DNA of 16,480 bases from Akkermansiaceae bacterium (GCA_028293225.1 JAQGPE010000406.1:1-16480); one strand, 5' to 3'; counted from the first letter of the stretch, positions 1-7,296 are shown. Notes: a model not told the origin generated them from the sequence alone. Numbers and translations are program-made.

Positions 1-43
1 CCCGTCCCACCCCGCCACCCATCATCACTCACCCCTCCCTCGC

Positions 44-649
44 GTGATCTCTCTGATAGGAACAAGGCCCGCCATCCAGGTGGGCCGGCACCAGGTGCTC
101 CACTACGATACTTCGTGGCTGGGAGACGCCCTGCGCCGTGCGGCCGACGCTGCCGAGCGCCACGATTTCCCGTTCGTCGACGAGATCCGCATTGGCATCG
201 AGACCTATCTCGAGACCAAGTGTCCGCTGAAACTGCTGTCACTGGAGGAGCTCTTCGAAAAGATGCGGCACATGCTCAACCGCATCGGCTGCGAGTCGAT
301 CGCGGAAAACCTGAAGCCGCTCGCACCGCCGGTGACCCTCTCGCTGGTCCACGCGGCGATGGAGGCGGGCAACGGCTACGAGCTGGCCTTCTTCACCGCC
401 CTGCGCAAGGAACTGAAGGAACTCCATGAAGCCGGCGCGGAGCAGATCCGCTTCACCGGCCTGCGGGAAAGCGCGCAACTGCTCTGCGGCACCCCGAAGT
501 GGGACCGCCGCTGCGAGCAACTGCTCGCCGACATCCGCCTGTTCCTCGGCAGGCTCGACCGTGAGCAGGAGCCGCTGGAACGGCCGCTGAAGCTCTCCGT
601 GGAAAGCGAGCGCGGGGAAGAGGAAGCCGCCGATTTCGGCAGCGACTGA
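44..649 (+). CDS. Hypothetical cytoplasmic protein, ATP-cone-like N-terminal half
   Basis: This 201-aa protein has no signal peptide or membrane segment. The start is a GTG at 44, which gives MISLIGTR; no Shine-Dalgarno is visible upstream, so the start is uncertain. Residues about 12-90 read like a degenerate ATP-cone regulatory domain: a short beta pair around VGRHQVLHYD, an amphipathic helix (WLGDALRRAADAAE), then VDEIRIGIETYLE and a helix ending in RIGCESIAENL. The second half (about 95-170) is helical and charged, and the tail (about 172-201) is acidic and probably disordered. ATP-cones sense nucleotides in ribonucleotide reductases and NrdR, but no zinc ribbon or reductase domain is attached here. 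The gene ends 18 bp before the HIT gene on the same strand, so the two probably share a transcript; a nucleotide theme would suit both. The domain call is from overall pattern and not from an invariant motif. Confidence 0.75.
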   Translation: MISLIGTRPAIQVGRHQVLHYDTSWLGDALRRAADAAERHDFPFVDEIRIGIETYLETKCPLKLLSLEELFEKMRHMLNRIGCESIAENLKPLAPPVTLSLVHAAMEAGNGYELAFFTALRKELKELHEAGAEQIRFTGLRESAQLLCGTPKWDRRCEQLLADIRLFLGRLDREQEPLERPLKLSVESERGEEEAADFGSD

Positions 650-667
650 ACCTTTCATCCGCCCACC

Positions 668-1012
668 ATGAGCAAGACCCTGTTCGAGAAAATCCGCGAC
701 CGTGAAATCCCGGCGGCCTTCGTCTACGAGGACGACCGCTGCATCTGCTTCAAGGACATCGGCCCGCAGGCGCCGGTCCATCTGCTGGTCGTGCCAAAGA
801 CCGTCATCGTGCGGATCAACGAGGCCGTGGAGAGCGACGAGTCCATTCTGGGCCATCTGTTGCTGGTCGCCGCGAAGGTCGCCCGCCAGGAAGGCTTCGC
901 GGAAGACGGCTTCCGCCTGGTGATCAACAACGGCCCGCACGGCGGTGAAGCCGTGCCGCATCTGCACGTCCATGTCCTGGCCGGCCGCCAACTGGAGTGG
1001 CCGCCGGGCTGA
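668..1012 (+). CDS. HIT-family nucleotide hydrolase/transferase (Hint/PKCI-type)
   Basis: This 114-aa protein is the normal size for the Hint branch of the histidine-triad superfamily, which hydrolyses nucleoside phosphoramidates and acyl-adenylates such as AMP-lysine. The diagnostic H-x-H-x-H-x-x motif is PHLHVHVL at residues 97-104, with His98, His100 and His102; His100 is expected to be the catalytic nucleophile. The N-terminal TLFEKIRDREIPAAFVYEDD and the central HLLVVPK are also typical. The C-terminus QLEWPPG matches the W-P-P-G end seen in bacterial HinT proteins, so the gene is complete. It starts at ATG 668 after an 18-bp gap from the upstream gene, likely in one transcript. The stop codon directly abuts the stop of the convergent LysR gene. 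Confidence 0.95.
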   Translation: MSKTLFEKIRDREIPAAFVYEDDRCICFKDIGPQAPVHLLVVPKTVIVRINEAVESDESILGHLLLVAAKVARQEGFAEDGFRLVINNGPHGGEAVPHLHVHVLAGRQLEWPPG

Positions 1013-1017
1013 TCAGC
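1008..1017. other. Perfect palindrome across abutting convergent stop codons
   Basis: GCTGATCAGC is a perfect 10-bp palindrome centred exactly between the TGA of the HIT gene (1010-1012) and the TGA of the LysR gene (1013-1015, minus strand). The two genes end back to back with no spacer and there is no room for a classical terminator. Confidence 0.6.
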
Positions 1018-1984
1018 GATCCGCGGGCGCGGCCACACTCCGGGCGCCGGCGGCCCTTTTCACCCGCCCGGCGAACGAGCGCTCCCGCTCGCCGACCTGC
1101 TTGCGCAGATACTGGAGGAAGGCGCGCACCTTCGGCGACGAGTTCAGTTGCGAGGGATACAGCGCGTAGAGCTCCACCGGCTCCGGCTCCCACTCGCCCA
1201 GGATCCGGATCAGCCGGCCCTCGGCGACATCCCTCGTCACCCTCATCTCGGACAGCAGCGCCACCCCGGAGCCGGCCAGGGCCAGCTGGTGGTGCACCGT
1301 CGGGTCGGGCACGCAGACCCGCGCGGTCACCCGGACTTCCTGCAGCTCGGAGCCGCGGCGAAGTTTCCAGACCGACGACTCGCCCGGCTCGCCGGACGCA
1401 CTGCAACTGGTGGTGATGCACTGGTGCTGGCGGAGATCGGCCGGCAACACCGGTAGCTCATGCTCCGCCAGGTAACGGGGGCTGGCGTAGAGGCCGAGCC
1501 GGATCCGCATCAGCGATTTCATCAACAGCCCGGAATCTTCGAGGGGACCGGCGCGGATCATCAGATCGAAATTTTTGCCGGAGAGGGGAGCCTCGGTGCC
1601 GAGAAATTGCAGGTGCACGTTCAGCTCCGGGTGCAGCGCCAGGAATTCGCCGAGCATCGGCCCGATGACCGTCCGGGCAATGATCGCCGGCACCACCAGG
1701 CGCAGCGTTCCGCGCGGCGCGGCGTGCATGGCCCCGATCATCAGGTCGGCCTGCTGCGCTTCCTCCAGCATCCGTTCGCAGCGGCCGAGGTAGATTTCCC
1801 CGGCCTCCGTCAGCGTCACGCTGCGGGTGGTGCGCTCCACCAGCCGCACGCCGAGCCGCGCTTCCAACCGGGAGATCGCCCGGCTGACACTGGACTTCGG
1901 GACGTCGAGTTTCCGCGCCGCGAGCGTGAAACTCTGCAGGCGGCAGACCTGGACGAAGAACTGGAGCTCATTGAGATCGATCAT
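1013..1984 (-). CDS. LysR-family transcriptional regulator
   Basis: This 323-aa protein has the usual LysR length and layout. The N-terminal winged helix-turn-helix spans about residues 1-60 (MIDLNELQFFVQVCR, then SFTLAARKLDVPKSSVSRAI and LEARLGVRLVERTTRSVTLT), followed by the linker helix and a periplasmic-binding-protein-like effector domain (about 90-300). The effector domain resembles the PA/CrgA-type group that often regulates oxidoreductases. I chose the ATG at 1984 because LysR proteins begin with this peptide and because AGGGAGGG lies 6-13 bases upstream on the minus strand, one of the best ribosome sites in the window. An in-frame ATG at 2083 would add 33 unlikely residues. It is divergent from the NmrA-like oxidoreductase, which it probably controls. 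The C-terminal 25 residues are Arg/Ala-rich and look like an unstructured extension. Confidence 0.95.
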   Translation of the reverse strand: MIDLNELQFFVQVCRLQSFTLAARKLDVPKSSVSRAISRLEARLGVRLVERTTRSVTLTEAGEIYLGRCERMLEEAQQADLMIGAMHAAPRGTLRLVVPAIIARTVIGPMLGEFLALHPELNVHLQFLGTEAPLSGKNFDLMIRAGPLEDSGLLMKSLMRIRLGLYASPRYLAEHELPVLPADLRQHQCITTSCSASGEPGESSVWKLRRGSELQEVRVTARVCVPDPTVHHQLALAGSGVALLSEMRVTRDVAEGRLIRILGEWEPEPVELYALYPSQLNSSPKVRAFLQYLRKQVGERERSFAGRVKRAAGARSVAAPADR

Positions 1985-2085
1985 GATTGTTCCCTCCCTG
2001 CAACAGAGTGTTGGAAGCGTAGCGATTGATCCACGGGGAAGTCGATCCAAAGTTCGGGACGAGCGCAGAGACGCTCTCCTCAATC
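1985..2085. promoter_or_regulatory. Divergent LysR/NmrA control region
   Basis: This 101-bp spacer separates two divergent genes. It must hold both promoters and, by analogy with other LysR divergons, the operator. Visible elements are an inverted repeat GAGCG-N6-CGCTC at 2061-2076, ten bases before the NmrA-like start, and a direct repeat GATCCA at 2028-2033 and 2044-2049. The SD for lysR (minus strand) is at 1991-1998. I see no convincing -35/-10 pair. The operator role is inferred from gene layout. Confidence 0.5.
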
Positions 2086-2946
2086 ATGAATCACTCGGAA
2101 ATCTATCTGGTCGCCGGCGCCACCGGCAATGTCGGCGGTGAAATCGTCACCCAGCTGCTGGCTGCGGGAAAAAGCGTGCGGGTCCTGGTCCGCGACCCGG
2201 CCAAGGCGGCAGCCCGCTGGGGCGATCGCGTCCAGGTCGTCGTGGGCGATCTGGCCAAGCCGGCAACCTCCGCTGGAACCTTCACCGGTATCGCGGGCGC
2301 TTTCCTGCTCAACCGCGGCCTCGAAAGCGAATCGCTGGACGCCTTCCTCGCCGAAGCAAAGGCGGCGGGTGTTCTCCGCATCGTCTTTCTGTCGACTCTC
2401 CTCGCCGGCGATCCGTCCTCGGAAATCGGCCAGATTCACAAGGCCCAGGAGGACGCGATCCGCGCCTCGGGCCTCGCCGGGAAATTCCTTCGCCCGGGCG
2501 GATTCATGACCAACTCCTACCAGTGGATCCCTTCCATCAAAGCGGAGGGGGTGGTTTACAATCCGATGGGTTCCGGCCGCAGCGCCCCGGTTTCGCCGGA
2601 GGACATCGCCGCGATCGCGGTCAAGGCGCTGACCTCTCCCGGCGCGGAGGAGGCGATCTACGAAATCACCGGCGGAGAACTGCTGAGCGTCCCGGAGCAG
2701 GCGGAGATCCTGGCCGGGATCCTGGGTCGTGAGCTCCGCTGCGTCGATATCCCCTCCGCCACCGCTGTGGAGAATCTCCGGCGTGCCGGAACTCCGGCCC
2801 ACGTCGCCGAAGCGGTCGGCAGATCGTTCGACGCCATCCGCGAAGGCCGTGGCGTGGTGATCCGGGACACCGTCGAAAAGGAACTGCGCAGACCGCCCCA
2901 GACCTACGCCGCCTGGGCCCGCCGCAATGCCTCCCGCTTTGCGTGA
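2086..2946 (+). CDS. NmrA-like NAD(P)-binding oxidoreductase (atypical SDR)
   Basis: This 286-aa atypical short-chain dehydrogenase/reductase belongs to the NmrA/QorB group, which bind NAD(P)H as quinone reductases, azoreductases or redox sensors. The Rossmann fingerprint is GATGNVG at residues 11-17. It is followed by VRVLVRDPAKA (basic residues after beta-2, favouring NADP), the VVVGDL segment and VFLSTLLAG. A FLRPGGFMTN segment follows, as in NmrA/YtfG proteins, which usually lack the Tyr-x-x-x-Lys pair of classical SDRs. I chose the ATG at 2086 over an in-frame ATG at 2026 because it places the beta-alpha-beta fold at the N-terminus and leaves a regulatory spacer. It is divergent from and likely regulated by the LysR protein. 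The substrate is unknown. Confidence 0.93.
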   Translation: MNHSEIYLVAGATGNVGGEIVTQLLAAGKSVRVLVRDPAKAAARWGDRVQVVVGDLAKPATSAGTFTGIAGAFLLNRGLESESLDAFLAEAKAAGVLRIVFLSTLLAGDPSSEIGQIHKAQEDAIRASGLAGKFLRPGGFMTNSYQWIPSIKAEGVVYNPMGSGRSAPVSPEDIAAIAVKALTSPGAEEAIYEITGGELLSVPEQAEILAGILGRELRCVDIPSATAVENLRRAGTPAHVAEAVGRSFDAIREGRGVVIRDTVEKELRRPPQTYAAWARRNASRFA

Positions 2947-3049
2947 ATGAAGCATGCCCTTGGTGCTCGGCGGCATGCCTGCCAAGTGGCTGACACGTCC
3001 CGTGGCTGCTCGGAAAAGTCCACGACCGCAGGTCGCACTTATTGCTCTA

Positions 3050-3126
3050 TCGTCCTGAAAGGACGACTCATAAAAGCCCAGGGCAAGCGCAGCGCAGCCC
3101 TGGGTTCACTCCGCGATGAAATCGCG
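3050..3126. repeat. Three-hairpin repeat element (BIME/REP-like)
   Basis: Three perfect hairpins lie in 77 bp. The first is TCGTCCT-GAA-AGGACGA (3050-3066). The second is CCCAGGGC (3077-3084) and GCCCTGGG (3097-3104) around a 12-nt loop, extendable by a G-T and an A-T pair. The third is CGCGAT-GAA-ATCGCG (3112-3126). The two outer hairpins share a GAA loop. No T-run follows, so they are not typical intrinsic terminators. The arrangement resembles dispersed palindromic elements placed between convergent genes; its copy number in the genome cannot be seen here. Confidence 0.65.
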
Positions 3127-3142
3127 CACACCGGTCGCTCGC

Positions 3143-3170
3143 CGACCGCCTCCGGCACGCGGGACGCGCC
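3143..3170 (+). repeat. Dispersed 28-nt repeat, copy 1
   Basis: This 28-nt sequence recurs at 7491-7518 on the same strand with a single mismatch (T versus C at 3151/7499). The last 19 nt, CCGGCACGCGGGACGCGCC, are identical. Copy 1 directly follows the three-hairpin element. Confidence 0.75.
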
Positions 3171-3214
3171 TGGCGATTCGCCCGGATCCCACGATGTCCT
3201 GTCACCGCTTCTGA

Positions 3215-3232
3215 CTTTGCGTTCTTTGCGTT
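3215..3232 (+). repeat. Tandem 9-mer CTTTGCGTT x2
   Basis: CTTTGCGTT occurs twice head to tail (3215-3223 and 3224-3232). It is one of three intergenic 9-mer tandem phrases in this window; the others are at 13807-13833 and 15943-15969. Confidence 0.6.
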
Positions 3233-3270
3233 TCATCATCCTCCGCAAACTACGGTCGGCACCGTAGCAA

Positions 3271-3918
3271 TCACAACGGCCTGATCCGCAGATTCCGGAA
3301 CGCCACCACATCGTGGTGATCCTGCAGACAGATGTGACCCTCCGCCTCCTTGTTGAAAAACTCCCAGCCGTGGAATTTCGACTTCGCCAGCATGGCCTCC
3401 CACTCCGGCGTCGCGGTGTCGACATCCGCCGTGACGATCCCGTTCAGATACAGCGTGATCTTCGTCCCATCCACCACGATGCGGCCGACGTTCCACTCGT
3501 TCGGCGGCTTCGACCACTCCGGCTTCGCCGGCACCAGGTCATAGAAGCAGCCGCCGATGTTTCCCTTGGCGATCTCCCGGGCGTACTTGTGGTCCGGTTT
3601 GTCGAAGGAATCCAGGATCTGGTACTCCGGCCCGGTCCGCCATGGATAGTCCTGGGTCTCGGCCACCCGCCACATCACCCCGGAGTTGCCGTGCTCGGAG
3701 ATCTTCCAGTCGAAGCGCAGGTCGAAGTCATCGAACTTCTCCTCCGTGACCAGATCGCCGCCGCCGTCCTCCGTCAGCACGATGGCCCCGTCGAGCACCT
3801 GCCACTGCGGCCGCGGCGCGGTTTCCCGGTAGGTGCGCCAGCCGCTCAGGTCGGTGCCGTTGAACAGCAGCTCGAAGCCCTCTGCGACTTCCTCCGGGGT
3901 CAGTTGGTTCGCTTCCAT
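3271..3918 (-). CDS. DUF1080 / 3-keto-disaccharide hydrolase-like protein
   Basis: This 215-aa protein covers a full DUF1080 domain (PF06439), a LamG-like beta-sandwich now linked to 3-keto-glycoside hydrolysis and very abundant in Verrucomicrobiota and Planctomycetota. Family hallmarks in order are FELLFNGTDLSGW (15-27), the beta-hairpin DFDLRFDWKISEHGNSGVMW (64-83), GPEYQILD (97-104), EWNVGRIVVDG and LYLNG (141-160), and the terminal HICLQDHHDVVAFRNLRIRP. Most relatives carry a signal peptide; this one starts MEANQLTPEE directly. The frame stays open upstream to a TGA about 100 bp away, but the added residues are not hydrophobic, so the protein appears cytoplasmic or has lost its export signal. 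The upstream 45 bases coincide with a repeat copy. It is convergent with the NmrA-like gene. Confidence 0.92.
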   Translation of the reverse strand: MEANQLTPEEVAEGFELLFNGTDLSGWRTYRETAPRPQWQVLDGAIVLTEDGGGDLVTEEKFDDFDLRFDWKISEHGNSGVMWRVAETQDYPWRTGPEYQILDSFDKPDHKYAREIAKGNIGGCFYDLVPAKPEWSKPPNEWNVGRIVVDGTKITLYLNGIVTADVDTATPEWEAMLAKSKFHGWEFFNKEAEGHICLQDHHDVVAFRNLRIRPL

Positions 3919-3928
3919 AAAATCGGGT

Positions 3929-3952
3929 GCCTGCTTTCTGCCACGGATGCCC
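3929..3952 (-). repeat. Short dispersed repeat, copy A
   Basis: This 24-bp copy matches 4198-4221 in direct orientation with two transitions, and weaker similarity continues for about 15 bp. The shared core on the plus strand is TGCCAC(G/A)GATGCCC preceded by GCCTGCTTT. It sits immediately upstream of the DUF1080 start codon, where a signal-peptide coding region would be expected. The strand shown is only for orientation relative to that gene. Confidence 0.55.
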
Positions 3953-4197
3953 GGGAAAAAGCCAGCAGCTTTCAGCCCCCGCGCGGCCGCCGCATTGACG
4001 GGCTGCCTGCGAAAAGGTCACCGTCCCGCTAGCATGCCCGAGCCCACAGCCAAGCCGCTACTGTCGCTGAGGAATATTTGCCTTATCTTCGCCCGAAGCG
4101 GCTATAGAAGCGAAACCGCCGCACCCATATCCGGCGATCCGTCTCGTAAACTTCCTGATCTTTTACCAGTTCAGCTCATTACGCCGTCCCTGGGATA

Positions 4198-4221
4198 GCC
4201 TGCTTTTTGCCACAGATGCCC
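4198..4221 (-). repeat. Short dispersed repeat, copy B
   Basis: This is the second copy of the repeat at 3929-3952, 269 bp away, in the same orientation, with 22 of 24 positions identical. It lies about 90 bp upstream of the 607-aa secreted protein gene. Confidence 0.55.
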
Positions 4222-4312
4222 CTGGGAGGCCAGCTTCCTGAAGGGGAGAGGAGACGGCGTTGCAGAATCAAAAACCACTGGCAAGAGGTACATCGGGCGG
4301 GTTTCCTTCAGC

Positions 4313-6136
4313 ATGCCGGCAGCGGTCATTCCAGTCAGACCGGCGTGTTTCGCGGCGGCCATCGCTCTGCTCTGCTTTCTATCGGTGGCCTTTGCTCAAG
4401 ATGATCTCCAGGCGGATCTCAGGCAGGAAATGGCCGAACGGAGAAGGCTGCAGATACTTGATCTCAAGGATCATGTCATGCGCCACGAGCTTCTCAAATT
4501 CGAAGACTATGATTTCTCACCCCTAGATCTGTCGTGGCTGCCGGAGGACCTGACCTATCCGGATGGGCAGGTGTCTCTCGTTGTTGATCCTCAGGATCGG
4601 GCGAACGACCAGATCGCGGTCTATCTCGTCAATGCCACTGGCAGGCCTCTGTTAAACGCCGTTCCTTCATTTCAGGTCGCTTATCGGGAGGTGAAAACCA
4701 GCACGGGCTGGGTTCGCTCATTTGAGCCCGTCGAATTCTGCGGCGTCGGCCCAGATATCTGGTCATCGCTTCCTGGCGGTATGGCCGCCCTGGTGGCTTC
4801 TGCCGGGATTAGCAGCGGCGACCTGGAAGGCGAGATCCGCTACATGCTGCCCTCATACCAAGGGGCTCATCCTCCGTTGGTTTCAGCTGTGTTGCGCGGC
4901 CGTTACAGCTCCGCCGACCTCGCCCAGGCGAAGAAGTTCATCACCGACGGCTACTCCCTTCATTTCCCCGTCCCAGCACTCGCTCCCCACCCGGACTGGA
5001 CCCTACAGGCAGAGGAATATGTCGCTTTTCTTGAACTGCTTCGCTCAGGAAATCCAGCTCTCGATATGAGAGCAGAGGCCCAGTCCCGTATCGATGGGAA
5101 GGACGAGCGGGGAGACTGGCCGGTCGAATTTGAACCTGAGCTCCGCAGGGTTCTTGCAAAGGAATGGCCGGAGCGTGGCGACACGCAGGCCCTGTTTGCG
5201 AGATGCATGAAGGCGCTTTCATCGGCTGAGCAAGGCGGCCTGCGCTACGGAGACCCGGCTCGCAGTCCGGGAGCAGTCTGGAGTCTGCTGGATCAGATGA
5301 ACCAGCCCCGCCGGGGATACCTAGGGCGAGAGGATTGGCTGGCGTGGAATCGCCTTCGTCAGTCGGGCAATCCATGGGGTGCCGAACCCGAAGTCCTACG
5401 GGGCTTGGTAAACTTGGCGAAGCAGGCAAAGGATCGGTCCGGGAAGGCAGGCAGGAGCTCGGGCAATCTTCTGCTTTGTGCCTGGGTCTCTCCGGAGATG
5501 CTTTCAAATCAGGAATTTGAATCCTATCTAGACTCGGGTTCCACCGCGATTCGCCGGATCGGCTTCTTGGGACTGGCGAACCGGGGGCGGAGGCAGGAAG
5601 CGCTTGAGTGGCTCGCCGGGCAAGCGCCTGCTCGCGGCGCGGAGGTCTTGTCCCTTTGGAGAGAGTTCCACGGGGGTACCTACCCGCTAGTTCTTCCTGA
5701 TCGCTTTGAGGTCCCGGTGCTAGTGGCGCTGCTGAGGCAGCGGCAGAACATTCTACCCGCCATTGAATGGTACTACGATCCCGCCAAGGGAGAGAGCCCG
5801 GCGCCGCTCCCGAAGGAGATCAGAGAAGGTATCATTTTCTATCTCCGGCAGGAACTCGATCGCCCCGATCCACAGGTGAGGGCATCGGACCTCATGAAAG
5901 CGTTAGAGATCATCGACGGGTCGGGCGACCGTTCGACGGTGTGGCTGCTGAAGAAATACCTGCACCATCCCGCGGTCGAATATGGAAGTGATCTCGAAAA
6001 TCCCTCCAAGTTCTACCCCTTGCGCAGTAAAGCAAAAGAACTGCTACAGGGGCGGCTTGAGCAGATTCCTCCGGACGCGATCTTTGAGGAGCCCGCAACT
6101 CGAGAGGAAATCCTCCGTGAAATTTCCAAGTATTGA
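4313..6136 (+). CDS. Secreted 607-aa protein of unknown function, helical C-terminal part
   Basis: I do not recognise this family. A signal peptide is clear: a short basic start, hydrophobic AAAIALLCFLSVAFA, and likely cleavage at AFA|QDD (28/29). After a charged helix (30-62) comes a probable beta-rich region (about 80-220, with VSLVVDPQD and IAVYLVNATG). Residues about 225-600 are mainly helical with HEAT-like character (for example LGLANRGRRQEALEWLAGQA and ASDLMKALEIIDGSGDRSTV). No catalytic motif, transmembrane segment or C-terminal sorting tag is evident. Start ATG 4313 is chosen because it begins the signal peptide; there is no good ribosome site. Third codon positions are visibly less GC-rich than in the neighbours (codons such as GTT, CCT and TTA are common), suggesting more recent acquisition or weak selection. 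It appears monocistronic; the next gene is convergent. Confidence 0.85.
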   Translation: MPAAVIPVRPACFAAAIALLCFLSVAFAQDDLQADLRQEMAERRRLQILDLKDHVMRHELLKFEDYDFSPLDLSWLPEDLTYPDGQVSLVVDPQDRANDQIAVYLVNATGRPLLNAVPSFQVAYREVKTSTGWVRSFEPVEFCGVGPDIWSSLPGGMAALVASAGISSGDLEGEIRYMLPSYQGAHPPLVSAVLRGRYSSADLAQAKKFITDGYSLHFPVPALAPHPDWTLQAEEYVAFLELLRSGNPALDMRAEAQSRIDGKDERGDWPVEFEPELRRVLAKEWPERGDTQALFARCMKALSSAEQGGLRYGDPARSPGAVWSLLDQMNQPRRGYLGREDWLAWNRLRQSGNPWGAEPEVLRGLVNLAKQAKDRSGKAGRSSGNLLLCAWVSPEMLSNQEFESYLDSGSTAIRRIGFLGLANRGRRQEALEWLAGQAPARGAEVLSLWREFHGGTYPLVLPDRFEVPVLVALLRQRQNILPAIEWYYDPAKGESPAPLPKEIREGIIFYLRQELDRPDPQVRASDLMKALEIIDGSGDRSTVWLLKKYLHHPAVEYGSDLENPSKFYPLRSKAKELLQGRLEQIPPDAIFEEPATREEILREISKY

Positions 6137-6160
6137 CGGGGATAGAGGGAGGCTCCCCGG

Positions 6161-6197
6161 GAAACGAAAAAGCCGGAGAGCGTTTCCACTCGCCGGC
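6161..6197 (-). terminator. Rho-independent terminator of the aminotransferase gene
   Basis: On the minus strand, GCCGGCGAG (6197-6189) and CTCTCCGGC (6180-6172) form a stem with one mismatch around an 8-nt loop, followed by TTTTT (6171-6167) and a T-rich tail. It lies about 30 bp past the aminotransferase stop. No T-run follows on the plus strand, so it acts in one direction. Confidence 0.75.
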
Positions 6198-6225
6198 CCT
6201 TGGAAATTCGCGATCGCCACCGGGC

Positions 6226-7296
6226 TCAACCCAGCACGTCGTCCATGGCGTCGATCAGCTCCTGCATGGTCGCCACCGTCTCATTGCCCATGTTGGAAAT
6301 GCGGAAGGTGGTGCCCTTGATCTTGCCGTAGCCGCCGTTGATCAGGAAGTTGTGTTTGGTCTTCAGGTTCTTGATGAACCCGGACAGATCGAAGCCCTCC
6401 GGCGTCTTGAAGCAGGTCAGCGCGGTCGAGCGGCGGCCCTCCGGCGCGAAGTGCTCGAAGCCGTGCTTCGCACCCCAGGCGTGGATCATTTCGTTGGTCT
6501 GCTTGTGGCGGGCGTAGCGAGCCTCCAGGCCTTCCTTCCCGATCTCGCCGAGCACGAACTGCAGGCCGTAGATGATCGAAATCGCCGGCGTGGACGGCGT
6601 GTTGTTCGCGGCGGCGTTCTTGGCGAACTCCACGAAGTCGAAGTAGTAGCCGCGGTTCGGCGTGCCCTTCGCCCGCTCCATCGCCGCTTCGGAAACGGCG
6701 AACACCGCCAGGCCCGGCGGCAGCGCCAGCGCCTTCTGGACACCGGCCAGCATCACGTCGATCCCCAGCTCATCCATCGGCGTCGGCACCGCGGACAGCG
6801 AGGACACCGTATCGACGATGAACATGGTATCCGGGAACGACTTCACCACCTTGCTGATCGTGGCCAGGTCGTTCAGCACGCCGGTCGAGGTCTCGCTGTG
6901 GATGAAAGTCACGGTGTCGAAGCCGCCTTCGCTGAGCTTGGCGCGGACCGCTTCCGGGTCGATCGCCTCGCCCCACTCCACTTGCACGGAGTCGGTTTCC
7001 AGGCCGCACTTCTTCGCCACGTCCACCCACTTGTCGGAAAAGGCGCCGCAGCACAGGCACAGTACTTTCTTGCGGCCCAGGTTGCGCAGGGAGCCCTCCA
7101 TCACGCCCCAGGCGGAGGAGGTGGACAGGAACACCGGGCGGGAAGTGCCGAAAATGGCCTGCAGGCCTGGCTGGAGCGACGCATAGAGCGCCTCGAATTC
7201 CGAGCCGCGGTGACCGATCATCGTCCGCGACATCGCGGCAAAGGTTTCAGGCGAAACGTCGATGGGGCCGGGACTGAACAGTTTGGGCGAAGACAT
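6226..7296 (-). CDS. Class V aminotransferase (alanine-glyoxylate/phosphoserine type)
   Basis: This 356-aa PLP-dependent enzyme of the aspartate aminotransferase fold belongs to class V. The N-terminal FSPGPIDVSP is the substrate-binding P-G-P segment of this class, MIGHRGSEFEALY follows, and STSSAWGVMEGSLRNL forms the cofactor phosphate-binding region. HSETSTGVLND and FIVDTVSSLSA (the Asp contacts the PLP pyridine nitrogen) precede the Schiff-base lysine in AGVQKALALPPGL. Close relatives include serine-glyoxylate, alanine-glyoxylate and some SerC-like phosphoserine aminotransferases; sequence alone does not settle the substrate, though a serine-pathway role is plausible. The ATG at 7296 is chosen because it begins MSSPKLFSPGP; an in-frame extension to 7506 adds 70 low-complexity residues. 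The gene ends with a strong terminator. Confidence 0.93.
   Translation of the reverse strand: MSSPKLFSPGPIDVSPETFAAMSRTMIGHRGSEFEALYASLQPGLQAIFGTSRPVFLSTSSAWGVMEGSLRNLGRKKVLCLCCGAFSDKWVDVAKKCGLETDSVQVEWGEAIDPEAVRAKLSEGGFDTVTFIHSETSTGVLNDLATISKVVKSFPDTMFIVDTVSSLSAVPTPMDELGIDVMLAGVQKALALPPGLAVFAVSEAAMERAKGTPNRGYYFDFVEFAKNAAANNTPSTPAISIIYGLQFVLGEIGKEGLEARYARHKQTNEMIHAWGAKHGFEHFAPEGRRSTALTCFKTPEGFDLSGFIKNLKTKHNFLINGGYGKIKGTTFRISNMGNETVATMQELIDAMDDVLG

Larger units (their letters stand above)
2947..3270. other. Gene-free intergenic stretch rich in repeats
   Basis: This 324-bp stretch lies between two convergent genes and I see no credible gene. The ATG-initiated frame from 2947 to 3267 has no protein-like character and runs through hairpins. 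The stretch holds three perfect hairpins, one copy of a 28-nt dispersed repeat and a tandem 9-mer, each listed separately. Confidence 0.7.
3919..4312. other. Gene-free stretch between divergent genes
   Basis: This 394-bp stretch lies between the divergent DUF1080 and 607-aa genes. I see no gene. It holds the two repeat copies at 3929-3952 and 4198-4221 and a small perfect inverted repeat CTTCG-CC-CGAAG at 4087-4098. A poor promoter-like pair lies at TTGCCT 4078-4083 and TATAGA 4103-4108, with a 19-bp spacer. Promoters for both flanking genes must lie here but cannot be fixed by eye. Confidence 0.6.

Noticed and set aside
3050..3104. Hairpins as a rho-independent terminator for the NmrA-like gene
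   Set aside because: No T-run follows either stem on either strand.
3050..3126. CRISPR-like array
   Set aside because: The palindromes differ from each other and there are no regularly spaced identical repeats or cas genes.
2947..3267. 106-aa open frame after the NmrA-like gene
   Set aside because: It runs through three hairpins and repeats and has no protein character.
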